Shown: piece by piece, positions 6,217 through 12,141 of the stretch
How the letters are laid out: the number at the start of each line of letters is the position of its first letter
Numbering within the stretch: the first letter of the stretch is position 1
DNA from: Oscillospiraceae bacterium
Lineage (GTDB): Bacteria; Bacillota; Clostridia; Oscillospirales; UBA929
DNA length: 14,489 bases
Direction: 5' to 3'
Assembly (NCBI GenBank): GCA_031282535.1
Contig: JAITDM010000204.1
Span: forward strand, 1-14,489
Notes under the pieces: generated by a model
What the model was told of the DNA's origin: nothing
The model's input: the letters and a program-made list of their open reading frames with translations, nothing else
Databases searched by the model: none
Translations under genes and position numbers: made by a program

Positions 6217-6257
6217 GAACGCGGGACGCGCCGGGCCAAGGGAATTTTTGCGCTCCC

Positions 6258-6286
6258 TTGTGGGCGCCGAAAATCCGTGATACAAT
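6258..6286 (+). promoter_or_regulatory. Putative sigma-A promoter for the GH31-cas6 pair
   Basis: TTGTGG (6258-6263, 3/6) and TACAAT (6281-6286, 5/6) are 17 bases apart, about 90 bases before the GH31 start. A second gene follows after only 31 bp, so the unit probably includes both. Confidence 0.5.
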
Positions 6287-6373
6287 GAGACGACAGCCCC
6301 CGGACAGAGCCGCGTGCGGCGCGGGGCGCTGTGCCGGGCGCGAAGCCGGATCTGTTCTGCGAGGAGTTTTTTC

Positions 6374-8374
6374 ATGTTGCGCGTGGAGACCCAAAACGAC
6401 GCATTGACCATATATTTGGAGGACCGTCCGGTGCTGACGCACACGCCGGACAGCCCGTTTGCCATCGCCGGGCAGGGCGCCGGAGAGTTCCACGCCCACG
6501 GCGGACACTGGCGTATCTCCGACCGGCTGAGCCGGCGCACGATGTTGACAAACGCGCACTACGACGCCGTCCGCTCATCCGTCCGCTTTTGGGGCGGGGA
6601 CCTGTCGCTCACCTTTCACCTGTCGGAGACGGACGGCAACCTGGTGCTGACCCCGCAGCGCTCCACCACCGGGCTCAACCGGCTGTGGCTCCAGTTCCCG
6701 GCGACACCCGGCCACTGTGTCTACGGCGGGGGCGCCCAGTACGGCCTGCTGGACCTGCGGGGGCACCGGCTCCCGCTGTGGGTGCACGAGCGGAGGATCG
6801 GGCGCGAGAGCGCGCGGCTGCCGTTTCGTCCGGGCAGCGGACACCACGCCACCTATCACCCGCAGCCCACCTTTGTGACGCAGGACGGCGTCTTTGTCCA
6901 CATCGACGCCCCGGTTTACGGCGCGTTGGATTTCCGGTCCCCGCGCCACCACCGCGTGGAGCTTTGGGACCTGCCGGCGGCCGTGATCATCGGTGTGGCC
7001 GCCGACGTGCCGGCGCTCATGGAGCGGCTCACCCGGCTGCTGGGGCGCCAGCCCGTCCTGCCGCAGTGGTGCGTCGAGGGCGCGTGGATCGAGACGCAGG
7101 GCGGCGCGGCGCGGCTGGTCGAGCGGCTGGAACGGGCGCTGGCGGCCGGGGCGCGGGTGTCGGCGGTCTGTGTCCGCGACTGGTCGGGCCTGCGGGAGAC
7201 GGGGCGGCGCCGGCAGGTGTTTTTCGACTGGGTGTGGAACCGGGAGCTCTACCCCAAGCTGGACAAGATGATCGGGGAATTCAGTGTGCGCGGGCTCCGC
7301 ACGCTGGCCTATATAAACCCCCATCTCGCCATCGAGGGGCGGCTGTTCGCCGAGGCGTCGCTCGGCGGCTTTTTGGTGCGCAAACCGGAAAGCGGCAATT
7401 TCATCAACGACATGGGCGGTTTTATGGCCGGGCATCTCGACCTCTCGAACCCAGACGCCTGCGCCTGGTACAAGGAGATCATCAAACGAAACATCTTACA
7501 GTTCGGGTTTGGCGGCTACGTGGCCGACATGGGGTATTTTCTCCCGGCCCGGGCCGTGCTGGCGAACCGGGAGAGCTCCAACCGGATGCACAACCGCTGG
7601 CCCATGCTGTGGGCCAAGCTCAACCGGGAGGCCGTGCGGGAGGCCGGCCGCACGGCGGACGCGGTCTTCTTTACCCGCGCCGGATACGGCGCCATGGGCG
7701 GGCAGACGATGCTGGCGTCCACGGGCGACCACAACACCGGTTGGGGGGCGGAGGACGGTCTCCCCTCGGCGCTGGACGCCGCCCTCACGCTGGCCTGCGG
7801 CGGGATCGGCCTCAGCCTGTCCGACGTGGGGGGCAACGTGTCCTTCGCCGCGCGCCGCACAAAGGAGCTGCTGCTGCGCTGGACGGAGTACGCGGCGTTT
7901 ACGCCGGTCATGCGCATGGCGGACCTGGGCGGGGCGCAGACGGAATTCGATGCGGACGGGGAGACGCTGTCGGTGTTTGCCCGGATGACGCGTGTACACG
8001 CGGCGCTCGCGCCCTACATGCGGGCGCTGATTCGGGAAAACGCCCACACCGGGCTGCCGGTGATGCGGCCGATGTGGATGGTTTTTCCGGACGACGACAG
8101 GCTGCGCCGGGTCCACCACAGCTACATGCTGGGCGAGGAGATGTTGGTGTCGCCGGTGCTGAGAAGGGGCCGGCGGTCGCAGACGCTGCTGCTCCCGGCG
8201 GGTCACTGGCTGCACATGTGGACAGGGCAGGTCCACGCCGGCGGCGAGCACACCGTCTCCGCGCCGCTGGGGTATCCGCCCGTCTTCTACCGCCCGGACG
8301 GCCAATGGGCCGATCTCTTTGCCGCCATAGGGCAAAAAGGGGACGACTTTTTGTCCGCGCCGGTTTTGTCATAA
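6374..8374 (+). CDS. Glycoside hydrolase family 31, YihQ-like subfamily, specificity unknown
   Basis: A 666-residue cytoplasmic enzyme; no signal peptide. The start at 6374 is set by GAGGAG 9 bases upstream. The GH31 (beta/alpha)8 core shows the retaining alpha-glycosidase pair: nucleophile Asp385 in GGYVADMGYFLP and acid/base Asp452 in STGDHNTGW. Flanking landmarks are VRDWSGLRE, AYINPHL, HNRWPMLWAKLNREA, FFTRAGYGAMGGQ and LSLSDVGGN. The interval of 67 residues between the two Asp equals that of E. coli sulfoquinovosidase YihQ, as I recall its numbering (405 and 472), and a constant offset of 20 aligns the rest. At the recalled sulfonate-recognition positions this protein has Arg268, Gln281, Phe284 and Asn488 instead of Gln, Arg, Trp and Tyr, so sulfoquinovose is an unlikely substrate. 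Ordinary alpha-glucosidase or a novel specificity are possible. Confidence 0.9.
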   Translation: MLRVETQNDALTIYLEDRPVLTHTPDSPFAIAGQGAGEFHAHGGHWRISDRLSRRTMLTNAHYDAVRSSVRFWGGDLSLTFHLSETDGNLVLTPQRSTTGLNRLWLQFPATPGHCVYGGGAQYGLLDLRGHRLPLWVHERRIGRESARLPFRPGSGHHATYHPQPTFVTQDGVFVHIDAPVYGALDFRSPRHHRVELWDLPAAVIIGVAADVPALMERLTRLLGRQPVLPQWCVEGAWIETQGGAARLVERLERALAAGARVSAVCVRDWSGLRETGRRRQVFFDWVWNRELYPKLDKMIGEFSVRGLRTLAYINPHLAIEGRLFAEASLGGFLVRKPESGNFINDMGGFMAGHLDLSNPDACAWYKEIIKRNILQFGFGGYVADMGYFLPARAVLANRESSNRMHNRWPMLWAKLNREAVREAGRTADAVFFTRAGYGAMGGQTMLASTGDHNTGWGAEDGLPSALDAALTLACGGIGLSLSDVGGNVSFAARRTKELLLRWTEYAAFTPVMRMADLGGAQTEFDADGETLSVFARMTRVHAALAPYMRALIRENAHTGLPVMRPMWMVFPDDDRLRRVHHSYMLGEEMLVSPVLRRGRRSQTLLLPAGHWLHMWTGQVHAGGEHTVSAPLGYPPVFYRPDGQWADLFAAIGQKGDDFLSAPVLS

Positions 8375-8405
8375 ACTGTCTCTGTTGTGTTTGGGAGGAG
8401 AGGCC

Positions 8406-9284
8406 ATGGACAGCCGTCCGCCGTTTTCGCTCCAGACGCTCCCGCTGGAGGCGACGCTGTGCGCCCTGGGAGAGGCGGCGCTGCCTCCCTTTTTGGGCTC
8501 CGCGCTCCGCGGGGTGATCGGCCGCGCGCTCCTGCACGACAGACAGGCGTATGACTATTTTTACCGCAACCGGCGCGTGGACGGCAGCGGGCTCGACACC
8601 GCCAACCCCTATGTGCTGACGCTCCCGCCGGAGGGAAAGACCGCATATGCGGCGGGGGAGACACTCGCCTTCCGTTTGCTGCTGCTGGGCGGCGCGGCCG
8701 CGCATGTGCGCGCCATGGTGGACGCGCTCCGGGCGATCGAGCACAGGGGGCTCGGCGTGGCCCGCGTTCCGTTTCAGCTCATCGAAGTCCGGCACGGCGT
8801 ACACGAGCGCTTTGTCTGGTCCGACGGCGTCTTTTACCCCGCCGCCGCCCGGCCGGTGCCGCTGCCGGTCCTGCGTCTGGAGGACGTCGTCGGCTGCAAA
8901 TTGGTGTTTCACACGCCGCTGCGCATCCGCCGAAACGGGGTGCCGCTGCGCACGGTGGACGCGCCGACCCTGCTGCGCAGCCTGATCGCGCGGACCGTAC
9001 AGGCCTGCGAGCGGTACGGCGACGGCGCGGACACGGACGAGGCGGCGCGCCTGCGCGAAGCCGCACAGGCGGTGCGCATAGAGACATACGCGCTGCGCTG
9101 GCGGGACCTCACGCGCTACTCCGGCCGGATGGACGCCAAGATGGACATCGGCGGACTCGTCGGAACCGTCGCGCTCGCGGGGGACCTGACCCCCTTTGTG
9201 CCTTGGATTCACGCGGCCCGGATCTTACACACCGGGAAGAACACCACGTTTGGGCTGGGACATTTTTCCGCTTCGTTCCGCTGA
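8406..9284 (+). CDS. cas6: CRISPR-associated endoribonuclease Cas6-family RAMP protein, solitary
   Basis: A 292-residue protein of the Cas6 (pre-crRNA processing RAMP) family. The start at 8406 follows GGGAGGAG and fits the N-terminus. Visible landmarks are PPFLGSALRGVIGRALL at 27-43, PYVLTLPPEG, an AGETLAFRLLLLG strand with AIEHRGLGVARVPFQL after it, WRDLTRYSGRMDAKMDIGGLVGTV, and the Gly-rich C-terminus HTGKNTTFGLGHF typical of the RNA-binding loop. His44 lies near the position of the active-site His in other Cas6 proteins, but I cannot verify it. Cas6 cuts CRISPR transcripts within the repeat. No CRISPR array and no other cas gene lie in the window. It sits 31 bp after the GH31 gene, so they are probably co-transcribed. 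A cysteine-rich insert seen in many relatives after the first motif is absent. Confidence 0.85.
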   Translation: MDSRPPFSLQTLPLEATLCALGEAALPPFLGSALRGVIGRALLHDRQAYDYFYRNRRVDGSGLDTANPYVLTLPPEGKTAYAAGETLAFRLLLLGGAAAHVRAMVDALRAIEHRGLGVARVPFQLIEVRHGVHERFVWSDGVFYPAAARPVPLPVLRLEDVVGCKLVFHTPLRIRRNGVPLRTVDAPTLLRSLIARTVQACERYGDGADTDEAARLREAAQAVRIETYALRWRDLTRYSGRMDAKMDIGGLVGTVALAGDLTPFVPWIHAARILHTGKNTTFGLGHFSASFR

Positions 9285-9316
9285 GTGGTGCCGCCGGTGC
9301 GGATATGGCACATAAA

Positions 9317-9333
9317 TTGCCAAAATTTGGCAA
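9317..9333. promoter_or_regulatory. Perfect dyad TTGCCAAA-A-TTTGGCAA
   Basis: Two 8-bp arms around one base, 32 bp after the cas6 stop. This is operator-like in form. It is followed by two GGCAAAAA direct repeats (about 9329-9336 and 9339-9347). No T-run follows, so it is not an intrinsic terminator. Confidence 0.5.
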
Positions 9334-9360
9334 AAACAGGCAAAAAGAAGACACAAATTC

Positions 9361-9374
9361 CGTTGTGCACAACG
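9361..9374. promoter_or_regulatory. Perfect 14-bp palindrome CGTTGTGCACAACG
   Basis: A fully self-complementary 14-mer, 27 bp after the previous dyad. It could be a transcription factor site for the downstream unit. I see no gene for its regulator in the window. Confidence 0.5.
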
Positions 9375-9491
9375 ACGATTTTGGGAATCATTTCCCGCTT
9401 TTTCGATCTATTGTGACAAAGGAAGGCAAAACTGTGGTGTTCTTAAAAGAGAGAACCACTATATCTTGAAAATAAAAGGAGATGTAATAAT

Positions 9492-9551
9492 ATGGAAATA
9501 CTAGCAAAAAAGAAGGAGATGTGTTTTAATGGGGGTATGATACCGATATAA
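9492..9551 (+). CDS. Possible 19-codon small ORF
   Basis: ATG 9492 lies 10 bases after AAGGAG and opens a frame ending TAA at 9549-9551. The peptide begins MEILAKKKEMC. A second ribosome-site-like AAGGAG lies inside it. No family recognised. It may be a leader peptide or chance, and its stop overlaps the TATAAT box that I read as a promoter for the next unit. Confidence 0.2.
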   Translation: MEILAKKKEMCFNGGMIPI

Positions 9552-9552
9552 T
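9547..9552 (+). promoter_or_regulatory. Consensus -10 box TATAAT upstream of the DUF6514-like gene
   Basis: A perfect TATAAT occurs in an AT-rich stretch. A poor -35 (TTTTAA at 9524-9529) lies 17 bases upstream. If active, transcription would start near 9559 and produce a leader of about 140 bases carrying an AAAGGAGG site and the structured segment. Confidence 0.45.
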
Positions 9553-9595
9553 AAGCGGGGATCATCATCTGGAAAGGAGGCGTTGCATTACCGAG

Positions 9596-9660
9596 TTGCG
9601 GCATAGGCAAACCCCGGTCGGTGCGTAAGTCCTGGGACGCCGGGAATTTCCCCAGGGACG
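9596..9660 (+). ncRNA. Structured leader candidate upstream of the DUF6514-like gene
   Basis: Two GC-rich helices can be drawn. GTCCTGGG (9629-9636) pairs with CCCAGGGAC (9651-9659) with one bulged base. CCCGG (9613-9617) pairs with CCGGG (9640-9644), which lies in the loop of the first helix, so the two form either a pseudoknot or alternative states. The strings GGCAAACC (9606-9613) and GGGACGC (9634-9640) recall the 5' core of the GEMM-I cyclic-di-GMP riboswitch, but the rest of that motif is not found. It ends just before the first in-frame ATG. A cis-regulatory RNA is plausible but unproven. Confidence 0.35.
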
Positions 9661-9697
9661 GATGGATAGACTTGGAGGAAGATTTGAGGTTTATGCC

Positions 9698-9994
9698 ATG
9701 AAAGTTTCATTTGGAAGCTGCCGCATACAGGCGGGAACGCTGGACGGTCAATTGCAATATGACATTGTGGTTGACGAGATCAAAAGGGGCGACGACTCTG
9801 TTCTCTGCGAAGAATACGGGTTGTGCGTCGCGTTGCGGTCCGGAGAGGCGCTGTCCAGGGAAGAGATCCACGGACTGACCACCTCACGGGAGACCATTGA
9901 AGAACTGCTCGCGCGGCTGATGCGCCACAATGTCACCCCTGTTTCGGTGCGTGACATTGTGGAAGATTGTCTGGCTGAACTCACTCTGACGTAA
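9698..9994 (+). CDS. DUF6514-like small protein
   Basis: A 98-residue soluble acidic protein, no signal peptide or membrane segment. It resembles the clostridial DUF6514 family: an N-terminal beta-rich half (QYDIVVDEIKRGDD, EEYGLCVAL) and a C-terminal helical half in which residues of about 62-94 read TSRETIEELLARLMRHNVTPVSVRDIVEDCLAEL, the 'remove one region, then Thr/Ser-Pro-x-x-x-x-Asp-x-x-Glu-Asp' ending usual there. The family has no known function. I prefer ATG 9698, preceded by GAGG at 8 bases, because the domain begins there. ATG 9662, giving 110 residues, lies right against the leader helix and has only a weak site. Single-gene unit with a strong terminator. Confidence 0.65.
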   Translation: MKVSFGSCRIQAGTLDGQLQYDIVVDEIKRGDDSVLCEEYGLCVALRSGEALSREEIHGLTTSRETIEELLARLMRHNVTPVSVRDIVEDCLAELTLT

Positions 9995-10004
9995 GGAAAC
10001 GCAC

Positions 10005-10054
10005 AAAAGGGCGCTTTCAAAACGGCCTGCGACCGTTTTGAAAGCGCCCTTTTT
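10005..10054. terminator. Strong bidirectional intrinsic terminator
   Basis: A perfect 21-bp stem (10005-10025 with 10033-10053) and a 7-base loop CCTGCGA, flanked by A-run on the left and five T on the right. It lies 11 bases after the DUF6514-like stop and 17 bases beyond the pdaA stop, so it serves both convergent genes. Confidence 0.95.
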
Positions 10055-10070
10055 GGCGGCGGGCGTTCGC

Positions 10071-10865
10071 TCACAGCTCATCCAGCGTGCCGAAGGTGTA
10101 GCCCATCTCCACCCATTTTGTCAGCAGCTCGTCGAGGATCTCCGCGTTGGTTTTTGAGGTGGTGTGCAGCAATATGAGCGCACCGGCGTGCGTGCGCGGC
10201 AGCAGCTTGCCCAAGGCCTCCTCGCGCGTGGGCTGTCGGTCCTGGCGCCAGTCCACATAGGCGAGGCTCCAAAAGACGGTCCGGTAGCCCAACTCCTGGG
10301 CCAGCGCCAGATTCTGTTCGCTGTACTTGCCCTGCGGCGGCCGGTAGAAGCGGGAGAGCTCGTACCCGGTGACCTCCCGGTAGCGCGTCTCCAGCGCCGT
10401 GAGCTCCTCCGCGAAGGCGGCTTTGTCGGTGAGGGCGCTCATGTCTGGGTGGTGGTAGGTGTGGTTGCCGACGATGTGGCCCTCCTCGTGCATCCGCCGC
10501 GCCAGGTCGGGCGCCGACTCGACGTAGTGCCCCACGAGGAAGAACGCCGCCGGGACGCCGTGCTTCTTCAGCGTGTCCAGGATGGACGCCGTGTACCCGT
10601 TTTCGTAGCCCGCGTCGAAGGTGAGGTAGAGCCGGGACTGTTTTGTGTCGCCCAGAAAAACGGCGCCGTACTCGGCCAAAAAATCGGCGGTCGCGTTGCC
10701 CGTCGGGGGGCGGCCCTCTTTGGGAAAGTGCAGCCCCCAGTCGCCGGCCGCGGCGGCCGGCACGCGCGCGCCGCTTCTCGCCAGAGACCAAAAGGCCGCC
10801 GTGAGCAGGATCAGGCCGGCGCCGGCCACAGAGAGGACGCGTTTCCCGTTGACGATCCAATACAT
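10071..10865 (-). CDS. pdaA: PdaA-like polysaccharide deacetylase (CE4), probable muramic-acid de-N-acetylase
   Basis: A 264-residue protein with an N-terminal hydrophobic segment (about 10-26) that acts as a signal or anchor, so the enzyme works outside the membrane. The NodB domain is PdaA-like: TFDAGYENGYT with catalytic base Asp84, the metal ligands His135 and His139 in NHTYHHPDMS, RPPQGKYS at 175-182, VFWSLAYVDW at 197-206, and LLHTTSKTNAE containing His234. The second Asp of the general CE4 motif is Ala85 here; PdaA proteins lack it too. PdaA removes N-acetyl groups from muramic acid, a step to muramic-delta-lactam in spore cortex, so the gene suggests sporulation ability, or a similar wall modification in a non-sporulating relative. 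Start ATG 10865 is preceded by AAAGGG at 10 bases. Single gene. Confidence 0.88.
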   Translation of the reverse strand: MYWIVNGKRVLSVAGAGLILLTAAFWSLARSGARVPAAAAGDWGLHFPKEGRPPTGNATADFLAEYGAVFLGDTKQSRLYLTFDAGYENGYTASILDTLKKHGVPAAFFLVGHYVESAPDLARRMHEEGHIVGNHTYHHPDMSALTDKAAFAEELTALETRYREVTGYELSRFYRPPQGKYSEQNLALAQELGYRTVFWSLAYVDWRQDRQPTREEALGKLLPRTHAGALILLHTTSKTNAEILDELLTKWVEMGYTFGTLDEL

Positions 10866-10994
10866 GGAGAATCATCCCTTTCACTTCGCACTCCCTATTC
10901 TATACGCCCCCGGCCGGCGGCCTATGCGCGTTTCGTACAAACCGGCGGCGCATATGAACTATGAATAAAAATACAAAAAATGCACATCACCCCC

Positions 10995-11023
10995 TTGCGA
11001 AAAACTTAAAAATGTGGTTTAAT
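10995..11023 (+). promoter_or_regulatory. Sigma-A promoter of the amino-acid ABC transporter operon
   Basis: TTGCGA (10995-11000, 4/6), 17 bases, then TTTAAT (11018-11023, 5/6). The predicted transcript has an unusually long leader of about 165 bases. Confidence 0.7.
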
Positions 11024-11065
11024 AAATACGTAGTGAGAGCCCTCAGGCAAAACATCCAAACGATT

Positions 11066-11125
11066 TCCCGCAAATGTGCGGGACTTGTGTGTTTTATGGG
11101 AGATGCATAGAGGTGTATTCCCATA
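11066..11125 (+). promoter_or_regulatory. Two-hairpin leader of the ABC operon, possible attenuator
   Basis: Hairpin 1 (11066-11083) is TCCCGCA-AATG-TGCGGGA followed by a U-rich stretch ending TTTTAT. Hairpin 2 (11095-11125) has TATGGGA pairing with TCCCATA and an inner ATGCA/TGTAT helix around the loop TAGAGG. The first resembles a weak intrinsic terminator. I do not recognise a known riboswitch or a T-box. Confidence 0.45.
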
Positions 11126-11197
11126 TTCCGGCGGACGCGGGGGCCGGGCACCATGTGACGACCGCCCCGCGAATCACGATGAGATGAGGGGAAAACG

Positions 11198-11986
11198 ATG
11201 AGAGAGAAAAAGATTCTGGCGTGTCTGGCCGCCGCGGTGGTGCTGACGGCGCTGCTTGCCGGCTGCGCGAGTTCTGTCCCCGCAAACACGGTCTTCAGCC
11301 TCGACGACTTGGAGGGCAAGCGCATCGGCGTGCAGCTCGGCACCACGGGCGACATCTACGCCAGCGACGTCGAGGGCGCCACGGTGGAACGTTACAACAA
11401 GGGCGCCGACGCCGTGCTCGCGCTGAAGCAGGGCAAGATCGACTGCGTGCTGATCGACAACGAGCCGGCCAAGGTCTATGTGCAGCAAAACAGCGACCTC
11501 AAGATCCTGGAAGACCCCTTTGAATTGGAAGAATATGCCATCGCCTTGGCGAAGGGCAACACGGCGCTGAAAGATCGGATCGACAGCGCGCTCGCCGAGC
11601 TGATCGCCGACGGCACGCTGGCCGGTATTGTGGCCAACTACATCGGCGACAAAGCGGGTCAGACGCCGTACGCCTCTCCGGAGGGCGTCACCCGTTCGGG
11701 CACGCTCACCATGGCCACAAACGCGGAGTTCCCGCCGTATGAGTATTTTGAGGGCGATCAGATTGTCGGGCTGGACGTGGACATGGCGCAGGCGCTCTGC
11801 GACAGGCTGGGTCTCACGCTGCAGATCGAAAACATGAACTTCGACTCCGTCATCGCGGCGGTACAGACCGGGAAGGCCGACGTCGGCATCGCCGCCCTCA
11901 CAGATACAGAGGAGCGCCGGCAGAACGTGGACTTCAGCACCTCGTACACCACGGCGACCCAGGTGGTCATTGTCCGCAGCAAATAA
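11198..11986 (+). CDS. Amino-acid ABC transporter substrate-binding lipoprotein, circularly permuted SBP_bac_3 domain
   Basis: A 262-residue lipoprotein: signal at 1-22, lipobox LAGC with Cys23, start after GAGGGG. Its SBP_bac_3 (PF00497) parts are in reversed order. Residues 36-150 match the second half of the family: DLEGKRIGVQLGTTGDIYA, ADAVLALKQGKIDCVLID, EYAIALAKGN and ALAELIADGTLAGIVANYIG, normally the C-terminus. A linker (151-167) follows. Residues 168-262 then match the first half: GTLTMATNAEFPPYEYFEG, VGLDVDMAQALCDRLG, FDSVIAAVQTGKADVGIAALT, ERRQNVDFSTSY and QVVIV, where the protein ends. Together they make one complete domain. Ligand-site residues persist: Arg in TDTEER, Asp87 and the GTT motif. 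Its place before a permease and an ATPase suggests it captures a polar amino acid for them. Full-length second copy absent. Confidence 0.88.
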   Translation: MREKKILACLAAAVVLTALLAGCASSVPANTVFSLDDLEGKRIGVQLGTTGDIYASDVEGATVERYNKGADAVLALKQGKIDCVLIDNEPAKVYVQQNSDLKILEDPFELEEYAIALAKGNTALKDRIDSALAELIADGTLAGIVANYIGDKAGQTPYASPEGVTRSGTLTMATNAEFPPYEYFEGDQIVGLDVDMAQALCDRLGLTLQIENMNFDSVIAAVQTGKADVGIAALTDTEERRQNVDFSTSYTTATQVVIVRSK

Positions 11987-12104
11987 CAATGGCCGGCACA
12001 TAGGCCCGGGTTCGGCACGCGCCAGGCCCGGAGACAGACCGGCGGAAATCACAAACACAGCGCAATGGGGCGTGAACACCTGAAGGGTAACGACGGTGTC
12101 TATG

Positions 12105-12134
12105 CCCCTTTTGTTTTCCGGCCGGCAAAAGGGG
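12105..12134 (+). promoter_or_regulatory. Intercistronic hairpin overlapping the permease ribosome site
   Basis: CCCCTTTTG (12105-12113) pairs with CAAAAGGGG (12126-12134), a 9-bp stem whose 3' arm includes GGGG of the permease Shine-Dalgarno sequence (GGGGAG at 12131-12136). It lies in the 155-bp gap after the binding-protein gene and may lower permease translation or protect the upstream mRNA. Confidence 0.55.
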
Positions 12135-12141
12135 AGACGGG

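Larger units (their letters stand above)
9285..9697. other. 413-bp intergenic region with dyads, orphan ribosome sites and a structured leader
   Basis: This spacer between cas6 and the DUF6514-like gene holds no long credible ORF. In order it shows two perfect dyads (9317-9333, 9361-9374), a short GGGAA-TCAT-TTCCC hairpin followed by TTTTT (about 9382-9403), an imperfect hairpin GTGGT...ACCAC (9434-9459), two AAGGAGATGT elements (about 9477 and 9513), a TATAAT box (9547-9552), an AAAGGAGG site (9573-9580) and a GC-rich structured segment (9596-9660). The middle part is AT-rich, unlike its neighbours. Confidence 0.75.
10866..11197. other. 332-bp divergent spacer between pdaA and the ABC operon
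   Basis: It contains the ABC operon promoter (10995-11023), two hairpins in the operon leader (11066-11083, 11095-11125), and an A/T-rich stretch (about 10965-11030). On the pdaA side I found no convincing sigma-A promoter; a TAGAAT box at about 10898-10903 has no matching -35. No ORF is credible here. Confidence 0.7.

Noticed and set aside
6331..8517. 728-codon ORF in another frame over the GH31 gene
   Set aside because: High-GC shadow frame rich in Arg, Ala, Gly; the GH31 frame carries all catalytic motifs.
7908..9212. Long minus-strand ORF opposite cas6 and GH31
   Set aside because: Low-complexity Arg/Ala/Pro composition with no recognisable domain; antisense of two well-supported genes.
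9596..9660. Cyclic-di-GMP-I (GEMM) riboswitch
   Set aside because: Only GGCAAACC and GGGACGC match; the GNRA tetraloop, its receptor and the second long helix cannot be located, so I report just a structured leader.
9285..9660. CRISPR array next to cas6
   Set aside because: No repeat of 25-37 bp with regular spacers; the repeats seen are 8-10 bp direct copies and dyads.
10866..10990. Sigma-G-like promoter for pdaA
   Set aside because: GCATT and CATAGTT on the minus strand are about 16 bases apart, but the -10 lacks the final TA and the AT-rich stretch makes chance matches likely.
11198..11986. Truncated or degraded binding-protein pseudogene
   Set aside because: All family blocks are present once in an uninterrupted frame with signal peptide and ribosome site; only their order is changed.
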